37,049 nucleotides of DNA from Myxococcales bacterium UBA5297 (GTDB lineage: Bacteria; Myxococcota; Myxococcia; Myxococcales; UBA5297): NCBI GenBank assembly GCA_002408385.1, contig DHSB01000208.1, positions 393 through 37,441 on the forward strand, written 5' to 3'. The notes beneath the pieces are model-generated. The model saw only the letters and a program-made list of their open reading frames with translations. It made no database searches and had not been told where the DNA came from. The first letter of the stretch is position 1. Each line of letters opens with the position of its first letter. Position numbers and translations under genes: made by a program. Positions 17,612 to 25,465 of the stretch are shown one piece after another.

Positions 17612-19024
17612 TCAAGGTCGAGTACGCGCCGACGGCCCTGCCTCGGATTGCGCTTCCCCAGACGTGGCTTCGGGTGGACGAAGATCGCTCATAATGAATC
17701 GGGTCTTGCCCCTGTCGTGAGGAATGTGGTCCACCAATTCGAGACGCACAGGAACGGTGGGTCCCACTTTTCTCTGTAGGCTCTCTCGGGCGCTGGTGAT
17801 GACCTCTCTCGCGCGTGGGCTGTGTCCGGGAACGCAGCGCAGCGAGATGGAATAGTCGCGATGCTGCTGTACCTGAAACTGAATGATCGCTTCAGGTTGG
17901 TGGTCGAAGATGGTCGTCAAGTACTCGCCGCTGATGCTGGAACCGCCCGGCAAGCGTATGGCGTCTGAGACACGGCCGCGAACTTTGTCCATGAGGGGCA
18001 GCGTAAGTCCGCAGGGGCATTGAGAGGGAAGTCGGCGGGCCCGGTCGCCGAGCTCATAGCGGATTAGTGGGAATACACGATTCTCGAGATCGGTAACGAG
18101 GATTCGACCCCATTCTCCATCGGGCACTGGCTGGCCGGCGTCATCGACGATTTCTATGTGCCTCAGGTCTTCCATTATATGCAAACCATGCTGTTGCTGG
18201 CACTCGCAGGCCAGCCAGCCGATTTCACAGGAGCCGTATTGATCGTAGACGGGGGCACGAAAGACCTCTTCCATGAAAGCGCGCTGTGATTCGGGCAATG
18301 GTGCCGAAGTAACCCAGACAGCGCGGGGCGGAGGAAGTGTGAGCCGGGCGGCTTGGAGGAACTGGGCGAACTCGAAGACCGCACCGACATACCCTTGGAT
18401 GATCGCCGGTCGAATCGCACGATAGCGTCGCGCGAACGACGCCATGGAAGTGGTGGTCAAGAGTGAGGCGTCGAGAAAGATGCGCTTGGTCGGCCACCAG
18501 AGCGCCGAATTGGCGAGGGCACGAAGCGGAGTTCGCTTCGTCCGGAAGATGAAAGCGATATCGTCCGAGGGCGCGACTCCCCACCATCGGGCGACTCGCC
18601 ACCATGCCGTCTCCAAGGGGACGCGTCGGTCCGTCAGGACGGCCAGTGGTGTCCCTGTGCTTCCACCGGTTGTTACCTTCGAATAGAACTCGGGGCGAGC
18701 GGATGAGGCGCGCAAGTCGGAAAATCCATCAATCACCTGCTGTCTAGTGAGCGATGGCAGTTGCGCGAAGGTCTCGGCGTCGTGCAGGTCGGTGCGCTTG
18801 ATCCCGGCGGCCAGGAAGCGTCTTCGGTAATGGGGTACTTGGTCGAAAGCGAGGAGTAGCAACTCGGTGCGCTTGCGCTGGTTGACGGCTGCCAATTCTT
18901 GCGCGGATGAGCGCTCGATAGCCAGAAGGCGTTTATAGAACGACACGGCAGAGGCGCGGAATAGGCGGTTCTTAAGGAAAAAAAGCGTACGGTTCAGTCG
19001 GTGCTTCCGCTCATTGCTGACCAT
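17612..19024 (-). CDS. CapK-type adenylate-forming enzyme (phenylacetate-CoA ligase family)
   Basis: 470 residues from ATG 19024, overlapping the end of the upstream GT4 gene by 31 bases. It has the PaaK/CapK layout: an N-terminal helical part with LLLLAFDQVPHYRRRFLAAGI, the phosphate loop TTGGSTGTPLAV at 118-129, YGSCEIG near residue 247, VFPLIRYELGDRARRL near 320, and a C-terminal lid. The enzyme presumably adenylates a carboxylic acid, either free or on the sugar. In polysaccharide loci such proteins are thought to serve non-carbohydrate or amide decoration, but no specific substrate is known here. A CPCG motif just after RYELGDRA is shared with many homologues. A second, divergent member lies at 22548-23885. 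Confidence 0.85.
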   Translation of the reverse strand: MVSNERKHRLNRTLFFLKNRLFRASAVSFYKRLLAIERSSAQELAAVNQRKRTELLLLAFDQVPHYRRRFLAAGIKRTDLHDAETFAQLPSLTRQQVIDGFSDLRASSARPEFYSKVTTGGSTGTPLAVLTDRRVPLETAWWRVARWWGVAPSDDIAFIFRTKRTPLRALANSALWWPTKRIFLDASLLTTTSMASFARRYRAIRPAIIQGYVGAVFEFAQFLQAARLTLPPPRAVWVTSAPLPESQRAFMEEVFRAPVYDQYGSCEIGWLACECQQQHGLHIMEDLRHIEIVDDAGQPVPDGEWGRILVTDLENRVFPLIRYELGDRARRLPSQCPCGLTLPLMDKVRGRVSDAIRLPGGSSISGEYLTTIFDHQPEAIIQFQVQQHRDYSISLRCVPGHSPRAREVITSARESLQRKVGPTVPVRLELVDHIPHDRGKTRFIMSDLRPPEATSGEAQSEAGPSARTRP

Positions 19025-20055
19025 GGAGTTCCCCCTGCCAGTGCTTGATAGAGTCTGGCGTATTGCGCAGCGGTGCGGCTCGGCGAATACTGAGACACAT
19101 TCCTGAATCCCTGCTGTATAAGCGTTGATCGCGTCTCTTCGTGTTCAATAATGTCAATGATGCCTCTGGCAATCGAGTTGACATCGAATGGGTCGACAAG
19201 CACCGCCCCGGTGCCGGCGATCTCCTTCATCGGAGAAATGTTGCTCGTGACCAATGGACGGCCCGTGGCTTGTGCTTCGAGTACTGGGAGGCCAAATCCC
19301 TCGAATGTCGAGACGAAGGTGACAAGGTCCGCGGAGTGGTACTCATTAAGCAATTGCTCAAACGAAAGCATGTCGTTGTGCGAGTATTCGATGTGGTTGC
19401 ATTCGAGAACACGACGGGTCTGGGCGTCCGGAATGCCAACGATGTGCAAATGGCAAGGAATACCTCGCAACGCTTCGGCCAAACGTGGGATGTTCTTATT
19501 GGGCGCTCGGCCGACCTGCAAAATGCGGGGCTTGCTCGAATTGAATGGCTTCGTTCCCGGCCGGAATCGGGGGTCAATACAGTTTGGGATGACGACTATC
19601 TTCTCTTTGGGGCAACCAGTGATCTCGAGGAGGTCTCTTCTGGCGGTTTCTGAAATGGTGGTAACGAGCCGGGCTCGTCGAACAGGAAGGGTGAACCAGA
19701 TCCATTTATAGAGGTGTCGCTTCAGAGTTGGCTTCTTGCCGACAATTGTTCCGCAGTCATGAACGGTAAGAATGGTGCGCTTAGGTGGTAGTGCGAGGAC
19801 GATATAGTGGACTTCGCCCGTTACGTGGTTGACGTCACCGCTATGAAACATGGCCCAGGCCAGGTTGCCGAAGCGCTTGAAGAACCCGCGACTGTGGAAT
19901 GGAACCTTGAGCGGGCTGGCAGTGATGGGTGGGGGAAGATGCTCGATGACGATCTCGAAGAGGCGCTCCATGCTGAAGCCGTACGGATGCCTGCGTGAGA
20001 TGACGTTGACGCGTACCTCTTGGGATTTGGCGTTCAGGCCTGACTCAGAACGCAT
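18994..20055 (-). CDS. family 4 glycosyltransferase
   Basis: 353 residues from ATG 20055, chosen because GGAGGG lies 7 bases upstream. The longer open frame runs into unrelated, non-coding DNA. It is a GT-B fold transferase. The acceptor-side N-terminal domain includes VNHVTGEVHYIVLAL and ILTVHDCGT, the hinge has VTTISETARRDLLE and VVIPNCIDPRF, and the donor domain carries EGFGLPVLE, the EX7E motif that binds the nucleotide sugar. The style is that of mannosyltransferase-like GT4 enzymes. It is the first gene of a two-gene minus-strand operon with the CapK-type gene. Upstream lies the decayed wecB copy. Confidence 0.9.
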   Translation of the reverse strand: MRSESGLNAKSQEVRVNVISRRHPYGFSMERLFEIVIEHLPPPITASPLKVPFHSRGFFKRFGNLAWAMFHSGDVNHVTGEVHYIVLALPPKRTILTVHDCGTIVGKKPTLKRHLYKWIWFTLPVRRARLVTTISETARRDLLEITGCPKEKIVVIPNCIDPRFRPGTKPFNSSKPRILQVGRAPNKNIPRLAEALRGIPCHLHIVGIPDAQTRRVLECNHIEYSHNDMLSFEQLLNEYHSADLVTFVSTFEGFGLPVLEAQATGRPLVTSNISPMKEIAGTGAVLVDPFDVNSIARGIIDIIEHEETRSTLIQQGFRNVSQYSPSRTAAQYARLYQALAGGTPWSAMSGSTD

Positions 20056-20186
20056 GGAATCGCCCTCCACTGCAGGCTGTGGCCAAAGTCGCTGTCGGCC
20101 TGTCGGACAAGCCGCTTGTGCCGCGAAGGCCGCCCGCGTTGTCGCCACGGTCGGATTTCAGCGGACTAGGGGTTTGCTTAAGGCCT

Positions 20187-20593
20187 CGTGGGTGAGGATG
20201 CGGTTGCAGTTTCTCGGGCGTGGTCCACTCGTGCGAGCGAAGGCCCGCTTCGACGCGCACTACCGGAACGCCGAGCTTGGCTCCTGCGAGGCCGGCCGAG
20301 AGGGTGCTCGTCACGTTGCCGACGACCACGATCGCCTCAGGCTGATGGGCGAGAAGCTCCGTCTCCATGGCGACGAGAACGCTCGCAGCCTGCTCGGCGT
20401 GGCTGGCACCGCCGCCTCCGGGGTTCACATTGGCGCGGGGCATGCCCAGGTCGGGAAGAAGACGTCGCTCGTGCCAACAGCGAGGTGCTGATCGGTGTGG
20501 ATGAGCCTCACGGCGGGGCGCGACGCACGCGCAGCGCACCGAGGCGGTCCTAATGGAGTTCGGCCGGGTGGCGGCCACAAGATCAACGGTCAT
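20187..20593 (-). pseudogene. wecB: truncated, frameshifted UDP-GlcNAc 2-epimerase remnant
   Basis: From ATG 20593 the frame begins MTVDLVAATRPN, matching the intact WecB at 30431-31552. It then leaves frame for roughly 35 codons. In the other frame one can still read RLIHTDQH and SDVFFP, equivalent to RLIHTGQH and SDVFFRD. It returns to frame at LGMPRANVN and continues through PEAIVVVGNVTSTLSAGLAG to VRVEAGLRS. The catalytic Asp95 of WecB is Asn here (GN for GD). Homology ends near codon 135 of about 373. The open frame runs on into unrelated sequence up to 20045. It cannot encode an active epimerase. Confidence 0.88.
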
Positions 20594-21045
20594 GGGCTTG
20601 GGATCTCCTAGCGGAACGGCAGTCTAGATCGCTCCGAAACCGCAGGGTTAACTCGATGACAATCGGGGGAGGCTCGCCGAGCGAGTGTTCGAAGCTGCGA
20701 AGGCTCTCGCGTGGTTCGAGGGCGTGAGCAGTCGCCTGCTTCCTCCTCCCGCCGGTGAGGCGCCCCCCCGCCCCCGGGCAATACTGGGCGAAGGAACATG
20801 TACTGTGGTAATCAGCACCGCGGGCATGGGAAGTAGGCAACAGATAGGGTGCCAGAGGCTGTGCCTTCCAGCGGACAAGAGGCCACTGGCGGGCAGCTCG
20901 ACGGGGAGTCAGACGAGCGGATGCGACGCGGAACCTTAAGCAAGCCGGGCCCCGGTCCAGGCGCGGTCTCGCGGGCTAGCGCAGGGCGGGCAGCCATTGC
21001 CGACGCTTACGGCACTCGGTCGACTGAGCGGGCGGGCGCAAGGCC
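20594..21045. other. intergenic part of the decayed copy
   Basis: About 450 bases with no gene. It corresponds to the divergent wecB-wecA promoter region at 31553-31983 and keeps most of its sequence, including the wecB ribosome site AGGAGATCCCAAGCCC and the GTG start of wecA. Open frames seen here are chance frames. Confidence 0.7.
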
Positions 21046-21400
21046 GTGATCAGCCTCGCCATCGCATTTGCCATCGCGCTGCTGTTCCCGCCAATTCTCC
21101 CCCCGGTGCTTCTTGACTTCGCCGTCAGAAGAAACTGGGTAGACGGCGCCCGCTCGACACGCAAGGTCGACAGTCGGCCAGTCCTTCGAGTGGGCGGACT
21201 CGCTTTGCCGCCGCGTTCTTTGTTCCTCTCGTCGGTCTCATTCTCGTCGACTCGAGTGTGGGATGAGGCTTCTGTTCCAATCCGCGAATACCCGTCGGAC
21301 TTCTTCTGCGATAGGTTCTCATCGCCTTGCTGGGTGTTTACGACGATTCGAAAGGGCTGGGCGCCTTGAGACTCTAACGCTCAGTTTCTCGCGGTCACGA
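21046..21400 (+). pseudogene. truncated, frameshifted WecA-like transferase remnant
   Basis: From GTG 21046 the frame reads MISLAIAFAIALLFPPILPP, DFAVRRNWVDGARSTRKV and RVGGLAL, closely matching the N-terminus of the intact protein at 31984. After about 52 codons it shifts frame and stops at 21369. Downstream DNA still matches the intact gene (TACGACGAT, GGCGCC, GCTCAGTTTCTCG) to about 21400, where homology ends. Nothing of the catalytic core remains. Two broken genes on either side of a preserved intergenic region show that one duplicated block decayed as a unit. Confidence 0.88.
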
Positions 21401-21501
21401 CTGCGAGAGAGGTCCGGGAGTGTTCGAAGAGAATGGAGGGGGGGCCGATGGGCGGAAAGAGTGGCTTCAAAACGTGAGATTGTGCGGCCAAAGGCTCTGC
21501 G

Positions 21502-22551
21502 ATGATCTTTGTCGGTGATGTGGCGGTTGCTCCCGGGGACCGCTTTAGCTTCGAGAGGGTTCCCGCGGGGTTTCGGAACGCAGCGCAGTGTTTCAATCTC
21601 GAGGGCGCGGTTTATGCTTTGTCGAGTCCTCCAGCGTGGGGCACGTGTAGTTGGGAAGGGTGGGCCGCTTCGTTCTCTGAGTTTCATCTGGTTGTCGCAT
21701 TTATCGGCAACAATCATATTCAAGATGTGGCGGGCGGAATCGGCAGATCGATGTCGAAGCTCAGTAAGATGGGGATATCGGCAGTTGGGGCTGGCGCGAA
21801 CGCACGCGAAGCTGCGAGAAATGTCGAAGCAAAGTATAGGGAACAGAAGTATGTCGTTCTCGGTTGTGGGTGGCTTGTTGTAGGCTGCCAGTCGGTGGGA
21901 GAATGCGCGCCTAAGGTTAACCCATTAGAGGGCAGGGCTGTGAGAAGGCAGGTTATTGAGGCACTGCGACAAGACAATCAGGAAGCACGTGTCGTTGTGG
22001 TGATGCATGGGAACTATGAATTCGAATTCTATGCTCAACCGGCTCACAGCAAGCTTGCAATGGCGCTTATTGATCTCGGAGCCTATGCGGTGGTGGGGCG
22101 TCATTCTCATGTTGTGGGGCCGGTGGAGCAATGTAAAGGTCGGACGATTGCTTACAGTCTCGGCAATTGGGCGTTTTCGTACGGGCGATTTGTTGGCGGA
22201 CGACTACGGTTTCCTGAGTCGTCGTTTCATCAAATCGCACTCGAACCTGGCGCGGCCTGCGACACCGTTCACCATGCCCGATTTCATCCTTCGTCGACGG
22301 TTCGGTACGAGAGCTCGGAGTCGGTCGGCTGCAATGAGTTCTCGTTGAGGCCGGAATTCGCCGGATACAGCCATGAAGAATATTGCCGCTGGTTGCGCAG
22401 GAATCGAGTGAAGAGGCTTGCGCTGCCAATTTGCCGGGACGCCGACGCATCGCGTGCTAATCGACTGCGAGATGCGTGGGTGGCTGCAAGGCAGGTTGTA
22501 GTCGATCAGTTGGCAAGAACGGGCGTCAAGCGAATGAGGCGCGGGGGATGA
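21502..22551 (+). CDS. CapA-family putative metallophosphatase
   Basis: 349 residues from ATG 21502. It shows the CapA/YwtB (PGA_cap) pattern: FVGD at 3-6, FNLEG at 31-35, IGNNHIQD at 68-75, VVVMHGNYEFEF at 165-176, GRHSHVVGPVEQCKGRTIAYSLGNW at 199-223. The conserved Asp, Asn and His residues should bind two metal ions. Family members are needed for poly-gamma-glutamate or capsule formation, but their reaction is not settled. No signal peptide or membrane anchor is visible, so this one appears cytoplasmic, unlike many CapA proteins. It overlaps the capK-like gene by ATGA, so the two surely act together. Base composition is visibly less GC-rich than the flanks. Confidence 0.82.
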   Translation: MIFVGDVAVAPGDRFSFERVPAGFRNAAQCFNLEGAVYALSSPPAWGTCSWEGWAASFSEFHLVVAFIGNNHIQDVAGGIGRSMSKLSKMGISAVGAGANAREAARNVEAKYREQKYVVLGCGWLVVGCQSVGECAPKVNPLEGRAVRRQVIEALRQDNQEARVVVVMHGNYEFEFYAQPAHSKLAMALIDLGAYAVVGRHSHVVGPVEQCKGRTIAYSLGNWAFSYGRFVGGRLRFPESSFHQIALEPGAACDTVHHARFHPSSTVRYESSESVGCNEFSLRPEFAGYSHEEYCRWLRRNRVKRLALPICRDADASRANRLRDAWVAARQVVVDQLARTGVKRMRRGG

Positions 22552-23885
22552 AGAAACCTGTCCGTGTCACATTGAAGGAGCATGTCGAGAGACTTCCGGC
22601 CGGCCTCGGTCGACATCTCGCTCTGGTCCCATTCGCTCTTCGGCTTGGCCTGGCCTACCCGCGGTCGGTTCGCGCCATTGCGGAGGCGGAACGTGGGCGC
22701 CGCTGCGAAACTGCAATCGTCGAAGAGTTGCGTTCCTTGCTAGCGTTCGCCGCCAAGCATGTCCCCTTTTACCGCGAGTTACTCGGCCGCCAGGGCATCC
22801 AACCCGACAAGGTGCGGACCATTGAGGACTGGAGACGCGTGCCAGTCGTGAGCAAGGCCGACCTTCAACAGGTGCCCTTGAATGCCCGGTGTGCGGCGGG
22901 GGCGCGGGGACTACGCATCAACACCGGTGGTACTTCCGGCCAACCGCTCGAGTTTCTGCTGGATGATGAGGCGTTTGCTCGTGAGTGGGCGCACATGCAC
23001 TTCATCTGGCGGGCGCGGGGTTACCGGCCCGAGCACCTCAAACTGACCTTTCGAGGAAAGCACTTCGACTCAGGGCAACCGATTCGCTACAACGCAGTTC
23101 ACAACGAATATGTAGTCAACGCGAACTGCTCGATGAATGAAGTCGTCAGGGCGGTCGGTGCGTTGGGATCTGCCTCTCTCGTGCGGTGGGTCCACGGCTA
23201 TCCAAGCCTTGTATCCGAGTTTGCAGTGGCCCTCGAACAAGAGGCGCCGCGCTTTGCGTCGGTCTTGCGAACTCGGCTCTTTGGGGTATTGCTTGGTTCA
23301 GAGTACCCGGTGCCCTCCTATCGGCTGGCCATCGAGCGAATTCTTTCGAGCAATATTGTGACTTGGTATGGCCACAGCGAGATGGCGGTGCTTGCCCGGG
23401 AAACCGGGCAGGGGCTTTATGAGTCGCTGCCGACGTATGGATTCGCCGAGGCGGTGCCGTCGGAGGTGCCGGGGGAATACAGGTTGGTTGTTACGTCGCT
23501 TCACAATCGCGTGCACCCCTTTATTCGCTACGACACGGGCGACCTAATTGCCCCTGAATCAAGTGAAGATGGAGTTCTTGCCTTTCGCATCACGCAAGGA
23601 AGAGTTGGTGATTTCATCCTAGATAAGGCGGGCAGACGATTGGCGCTCACCGCGGTCATCTTCGGCCGCCACCACGCGTCCTTTGAACAGATCAAGCACG
23701 TTCAGATCCGAGATGAAGGTGGTGGCGTGATCGCGCTTGTGGTGACTCCTCGGAGCAAATCCGTGGACCGCGAGGCGCTGCGGCGTGGCTTTGACCTCGG
23801 CGACCTCGCCATCGACTGGCGGTTGGAGCTTGTGGACGAGCCGGTTCGCACTGCCACCGGGAAGGCGCCGCTCAAGATCGTGTGA
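22548..23885 (+). CDS. CapK-type adenylate-forming enzyme, second copy
   Basis: 445 residues from ATG 22548 (ATGA overlap with the CapA-like gene). It has the PaaK/CapK fold: AAKHVPFYRELLGRQGI near 68-84, the phosphate loop RINTGGTSGQPLEF at 123-136, WYGHSEMAVLA in the middle, VHPFIRYDTGD, and a C-terminal lid ending TATGKAPLKIV, where the conserved Lys of adenylating enzymes is expected. It lacks the Cys-rich CPCG motif present in the copy at 17612-19024, and the two differ too much to be a recent duplication. It probably activates a carboxylate for attachment to or within the polysaccharide. Pairing with CapA suggests one pathway. Confidence 0.84.
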   Translation: MKKPVRVTLKEHVERLPAGLGRHLALVPFALRLGLAYPRSVRAIAEAERGRRCETAIVEELRSLLAFAAKHVPFYRELLGRQGIQPDKVRTIEDWRRVPVVSKADLQQVPLNARCAAGARGLRINTGGTSGQPLEFLLDDEAFAREWAHMHFIWRARGYRPEHLKLTFRGKHFDSGQPIRYNAVHNEYVVNANCSMNEVVRAVGALGSASLVRWVHGYPSLVSEFAVALEQEAPRFASVLRTRLFGVLLGSEYPVPSYRLAIERILSSNIVTWYGHSEMAVLARETGQGLYESLPTYGFAEAVPSEVPGEYRLVVTSLHNRVHPFIRYDTGDLIAPESSEDGVLAFRITQGRVGDFILDKAGRRLALTAVIFGRHHASFEQIKHVQIRDEGGGVIALVVTPRSKSVDREALRRGFDLGDLAIDWRLELVDEPVRTATGKAPLKIV

Positions 23886-23944
23886 GGCGTCTGTCGGAAG
23901 CTTTCTGTGTTGCTCGAGGATCGGTCGCGTGATGGCGCAGTTGG

Positions 23945-25162
23945 TTAGCGCCCCGCCTTTTGGCTAGAGAGGTTGCCGGCTGCCTGCGATCTCTGAGCGA
24001 TTGCGGTTAAGAACAGATCCCGATTGGCCTCAATTACTTCGGGCTTCTCCGAGCGCTCCCGGGCGTATTCGAAAGCGCGCCTCCTGGCTGATGCGATCAG
24101 GTGGTTGTCCCACGATGAAAACTCATCGATCTTCTGGGCGAACGCGCCCTCGTTGTCGAGTGGCAGTGCCCAGCCGACACCGCGCTCGTTGATCTCGAGC
24201 CAAGGTGTCTGATCGCTAATTAGAAGGGTTAGACCGGAGCTTAGGGCCTCATGGATGACATGACCATAGTTTTCTCCCCTTGTTGGCAGGAAGAACAAGT
24301 CGTGCTTAGAAAGTTGCTGCCTTACGTCACGCGGGTGAAGTGGCCCCTCGTAGCGGACTGTTATGTTTGAGGGCAGATTGGCGATTATCGCCTCGCAGGT
24401 GGCCCAGTAGGCGCGGGATGCCTGCGGGCCGTAGATTGTGAACACGACCTGTGCCGTCGTTGTCGCAAGTGCGCGGAGTGCGAAATCGAGGTTTTTCATC
24501 GGCGAAATGCGTGACAAAAAACACACTCGTAGCGGTTCGCCAATGCGGCGCCCATGTTCCTCGATAGTTGGTATTTCCCCGAGTGGGGCGAGGTTCATTG
24601 CTACGCGGATGTCGGTCGGGGCCACGAAGGTGAGATTGCATAGGATGTCTGTGCGCTCGTGAATGCTCGATGCCTGCCAAGTAAGGTCGCGGTATAGGCC
24701 TGTTGCTGCAGTAAGGCGAATGTATAGCTCTTTCTTGAGCGATTTGAGTCCGAGCGCCCCTTGGGAAAACTCGCCTCTCGGTGCGATGATGATGGGCGTC
24801 TTGCTTATGCAACGGAGTCGGCGTGCCCAAAGCACGCGCTGTGTGAAAACCGGATCGAAGAAACTGTTTAGGTAGATTGCGTCCGGATTCGCCAGCGCGA
24901 CTAGTTGGCTGACTTGTCGAAGCGAAACGTCTGCCGGTGCGAGGTGCATCACCTGGGCTTTGCCGAACTGGCGCCAGCAATCGCGATGGACATCGAGGTA
25001 CGGCGTTGGGTCGCCCGCGTCATGGTCGAGTGCGACGATGCGAAAACAGAAGTCGTCGCCCAGCCGTTCGGCCATGTTTGCGAGCGTGCGAATTGGTCCG
25101 CCGGCGCGGTAGCCGGGTAGGTAGTACTTGTTGAAGGCAAGAATTGTTGGTTTGCTCTTCAT
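23945..25162 (-). CDS. family 4 glycosyltransferase
   Basis: 405 residues from ATG 25162. It is a GT-B fold enzyme. Its N-terminus ILAFNKYYLPGYRAGGPIRT is typical of the GT4 subgroup with a glycine-rich acceptor-side loop. RGEFSQGALGLKSLKKELY follows. The donor domain begins CFLSRISPMKNLDFALRAL and holds the EX7E motif in PTRGENYGHVIHEALSSGL. It would transfer one repeat-unit sugar at the cytoplasmic face. It is transcribed alone, convergent with the capK-like gene (59 bases apart), and has the same less GC-rich composition as its left neighbours, suggesting they were acquired together. Confidence 0.9.
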   Translation of the reverse strand: MKSKPTILAFNKYYLPGYRAGGPIRTLANMAERLGDDFCFRIVALDHDAGDPTPYLDVHRDCWRQFGKAQVMHLAPADVSLRQVSQLVALANPDAIYLNSFFDPVFTQRVLWARRLRCISKTPIIIAPRGEFSQGALGLKSLKKELYIRLTAATGLYRDLTWQASSIHERTDILCNLTFVAPTDIRVAMNLAPLGEIPTIEEHGRRIGEPLRVCFLSRISPMKNLDFALRALATTTAQVVFTIYGPQASRAYWATCEAIIANLPSNITVRYEGPLHPRDVRQQLSKHDLFFLPTRGENYGHVIHEALSSGLTLLISDQTPWLEINERGVGWALPLDNEGAFAQKIDEFSSWDNHLIASARRRAFEYARERSEKPEVIEANRDLFLTAIAQRSQAAGNLSSQKAGR

Positions 25163-25465
25163 GGCTCGACTCTGCGGTTGGGGTTTCGGATTGTAAGAAT
25201 GAATCCGGAACCGCTGCCCTCCCCCGATCCAGCCCAGTGGCGAAACATCCGATGCGCCTCGCAGCAGAGGGAAACGTCCTTTGCATCGGGCGGAACGCGG
25301 CCGCCAGGTTTCACGGGTCTGTGCGCCCCGGCCACCCCGCCGTACGTGGGAAGGTTACGGGTTCTGGAATTGCCCCGAGTTCTATTGGAAGGGGGCATCG
25401 GGCGGAAGAGAGGTTTTCCGTGCTCGCCGGTTCCGGCGAGTTCGGGAGGGCCTTTGCTTCATGTC
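25163..25465. other. intergenic stretch holding a hairpin and the promoter of the GT4 gene
   Basis: About 300 bases between two minus-strand genes. The left part, near 25180-25205, is AT-richer and is the likely promoter area of the GT4 gene. The right part contains the hairpin at 25423-25440. Short frames here show no motif. Confidence 0.5.
25423..25440 (-). terminator. strong hairpin after the wecB operon, possible terminator
   Basis: CTCGCCGG and CCGGCGAG form a perfect 8-bp inverted repeat with a 2-base centre (TT), about 26 bases downstream of the stop of the last gene in the minus-strand operon. On the minus strand it is followed by CACGGAAAACC rather than a T-run, so it is not a textbook intrinsic terminator. 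It may protect the mRNA end or act with Rho. Confidence 0.35.

Larger units (their letters stand above)
20187..21400. repeat. decayed direct copy of the wecB/wecA divergent region
   Basis: This stretch aligns along its length, with small gaps, to 31139-32346, in the same orientation. It covers the first third of wecB, the whole divergent intergenic region and roughly the first 115 codons of wecA. Identity is high but clearly imperfect (by eye about four bases in five). Examples of shared blocks are GATCGCTCCGAA at about 20625, GTGGTAATCAGCACC at about 20805 and CTCGCGGGCTAGCGCAGG at about 20970. Similarity stops abruptly near 20187 and 21400. Both genes in this copy are broken, whereas those at 31-33 kb are intact. 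Confidence 0.88.

Noticed and set aside
20045..20593. 182-codon open frame as an intact gene
   Set aside because: It is a wecB remnant with a shifted internal stretch, loss of the catalytic Asp, and an unrelated end. It also overlaps the start of the GT4 gene.
23925..23955. tRNA-like D-arm (GGCGCAGTTGGTTAGCGCC) at the 3' end of the GT4 gene, suggestive of a tRNA or an integration site
   Set aside because: The following bases do not form an anticodon stem or a T-arm, the acceptor stem cannot be paired, and the stretch overlaps the last codons of the GT4 gene. Probably coincidence.
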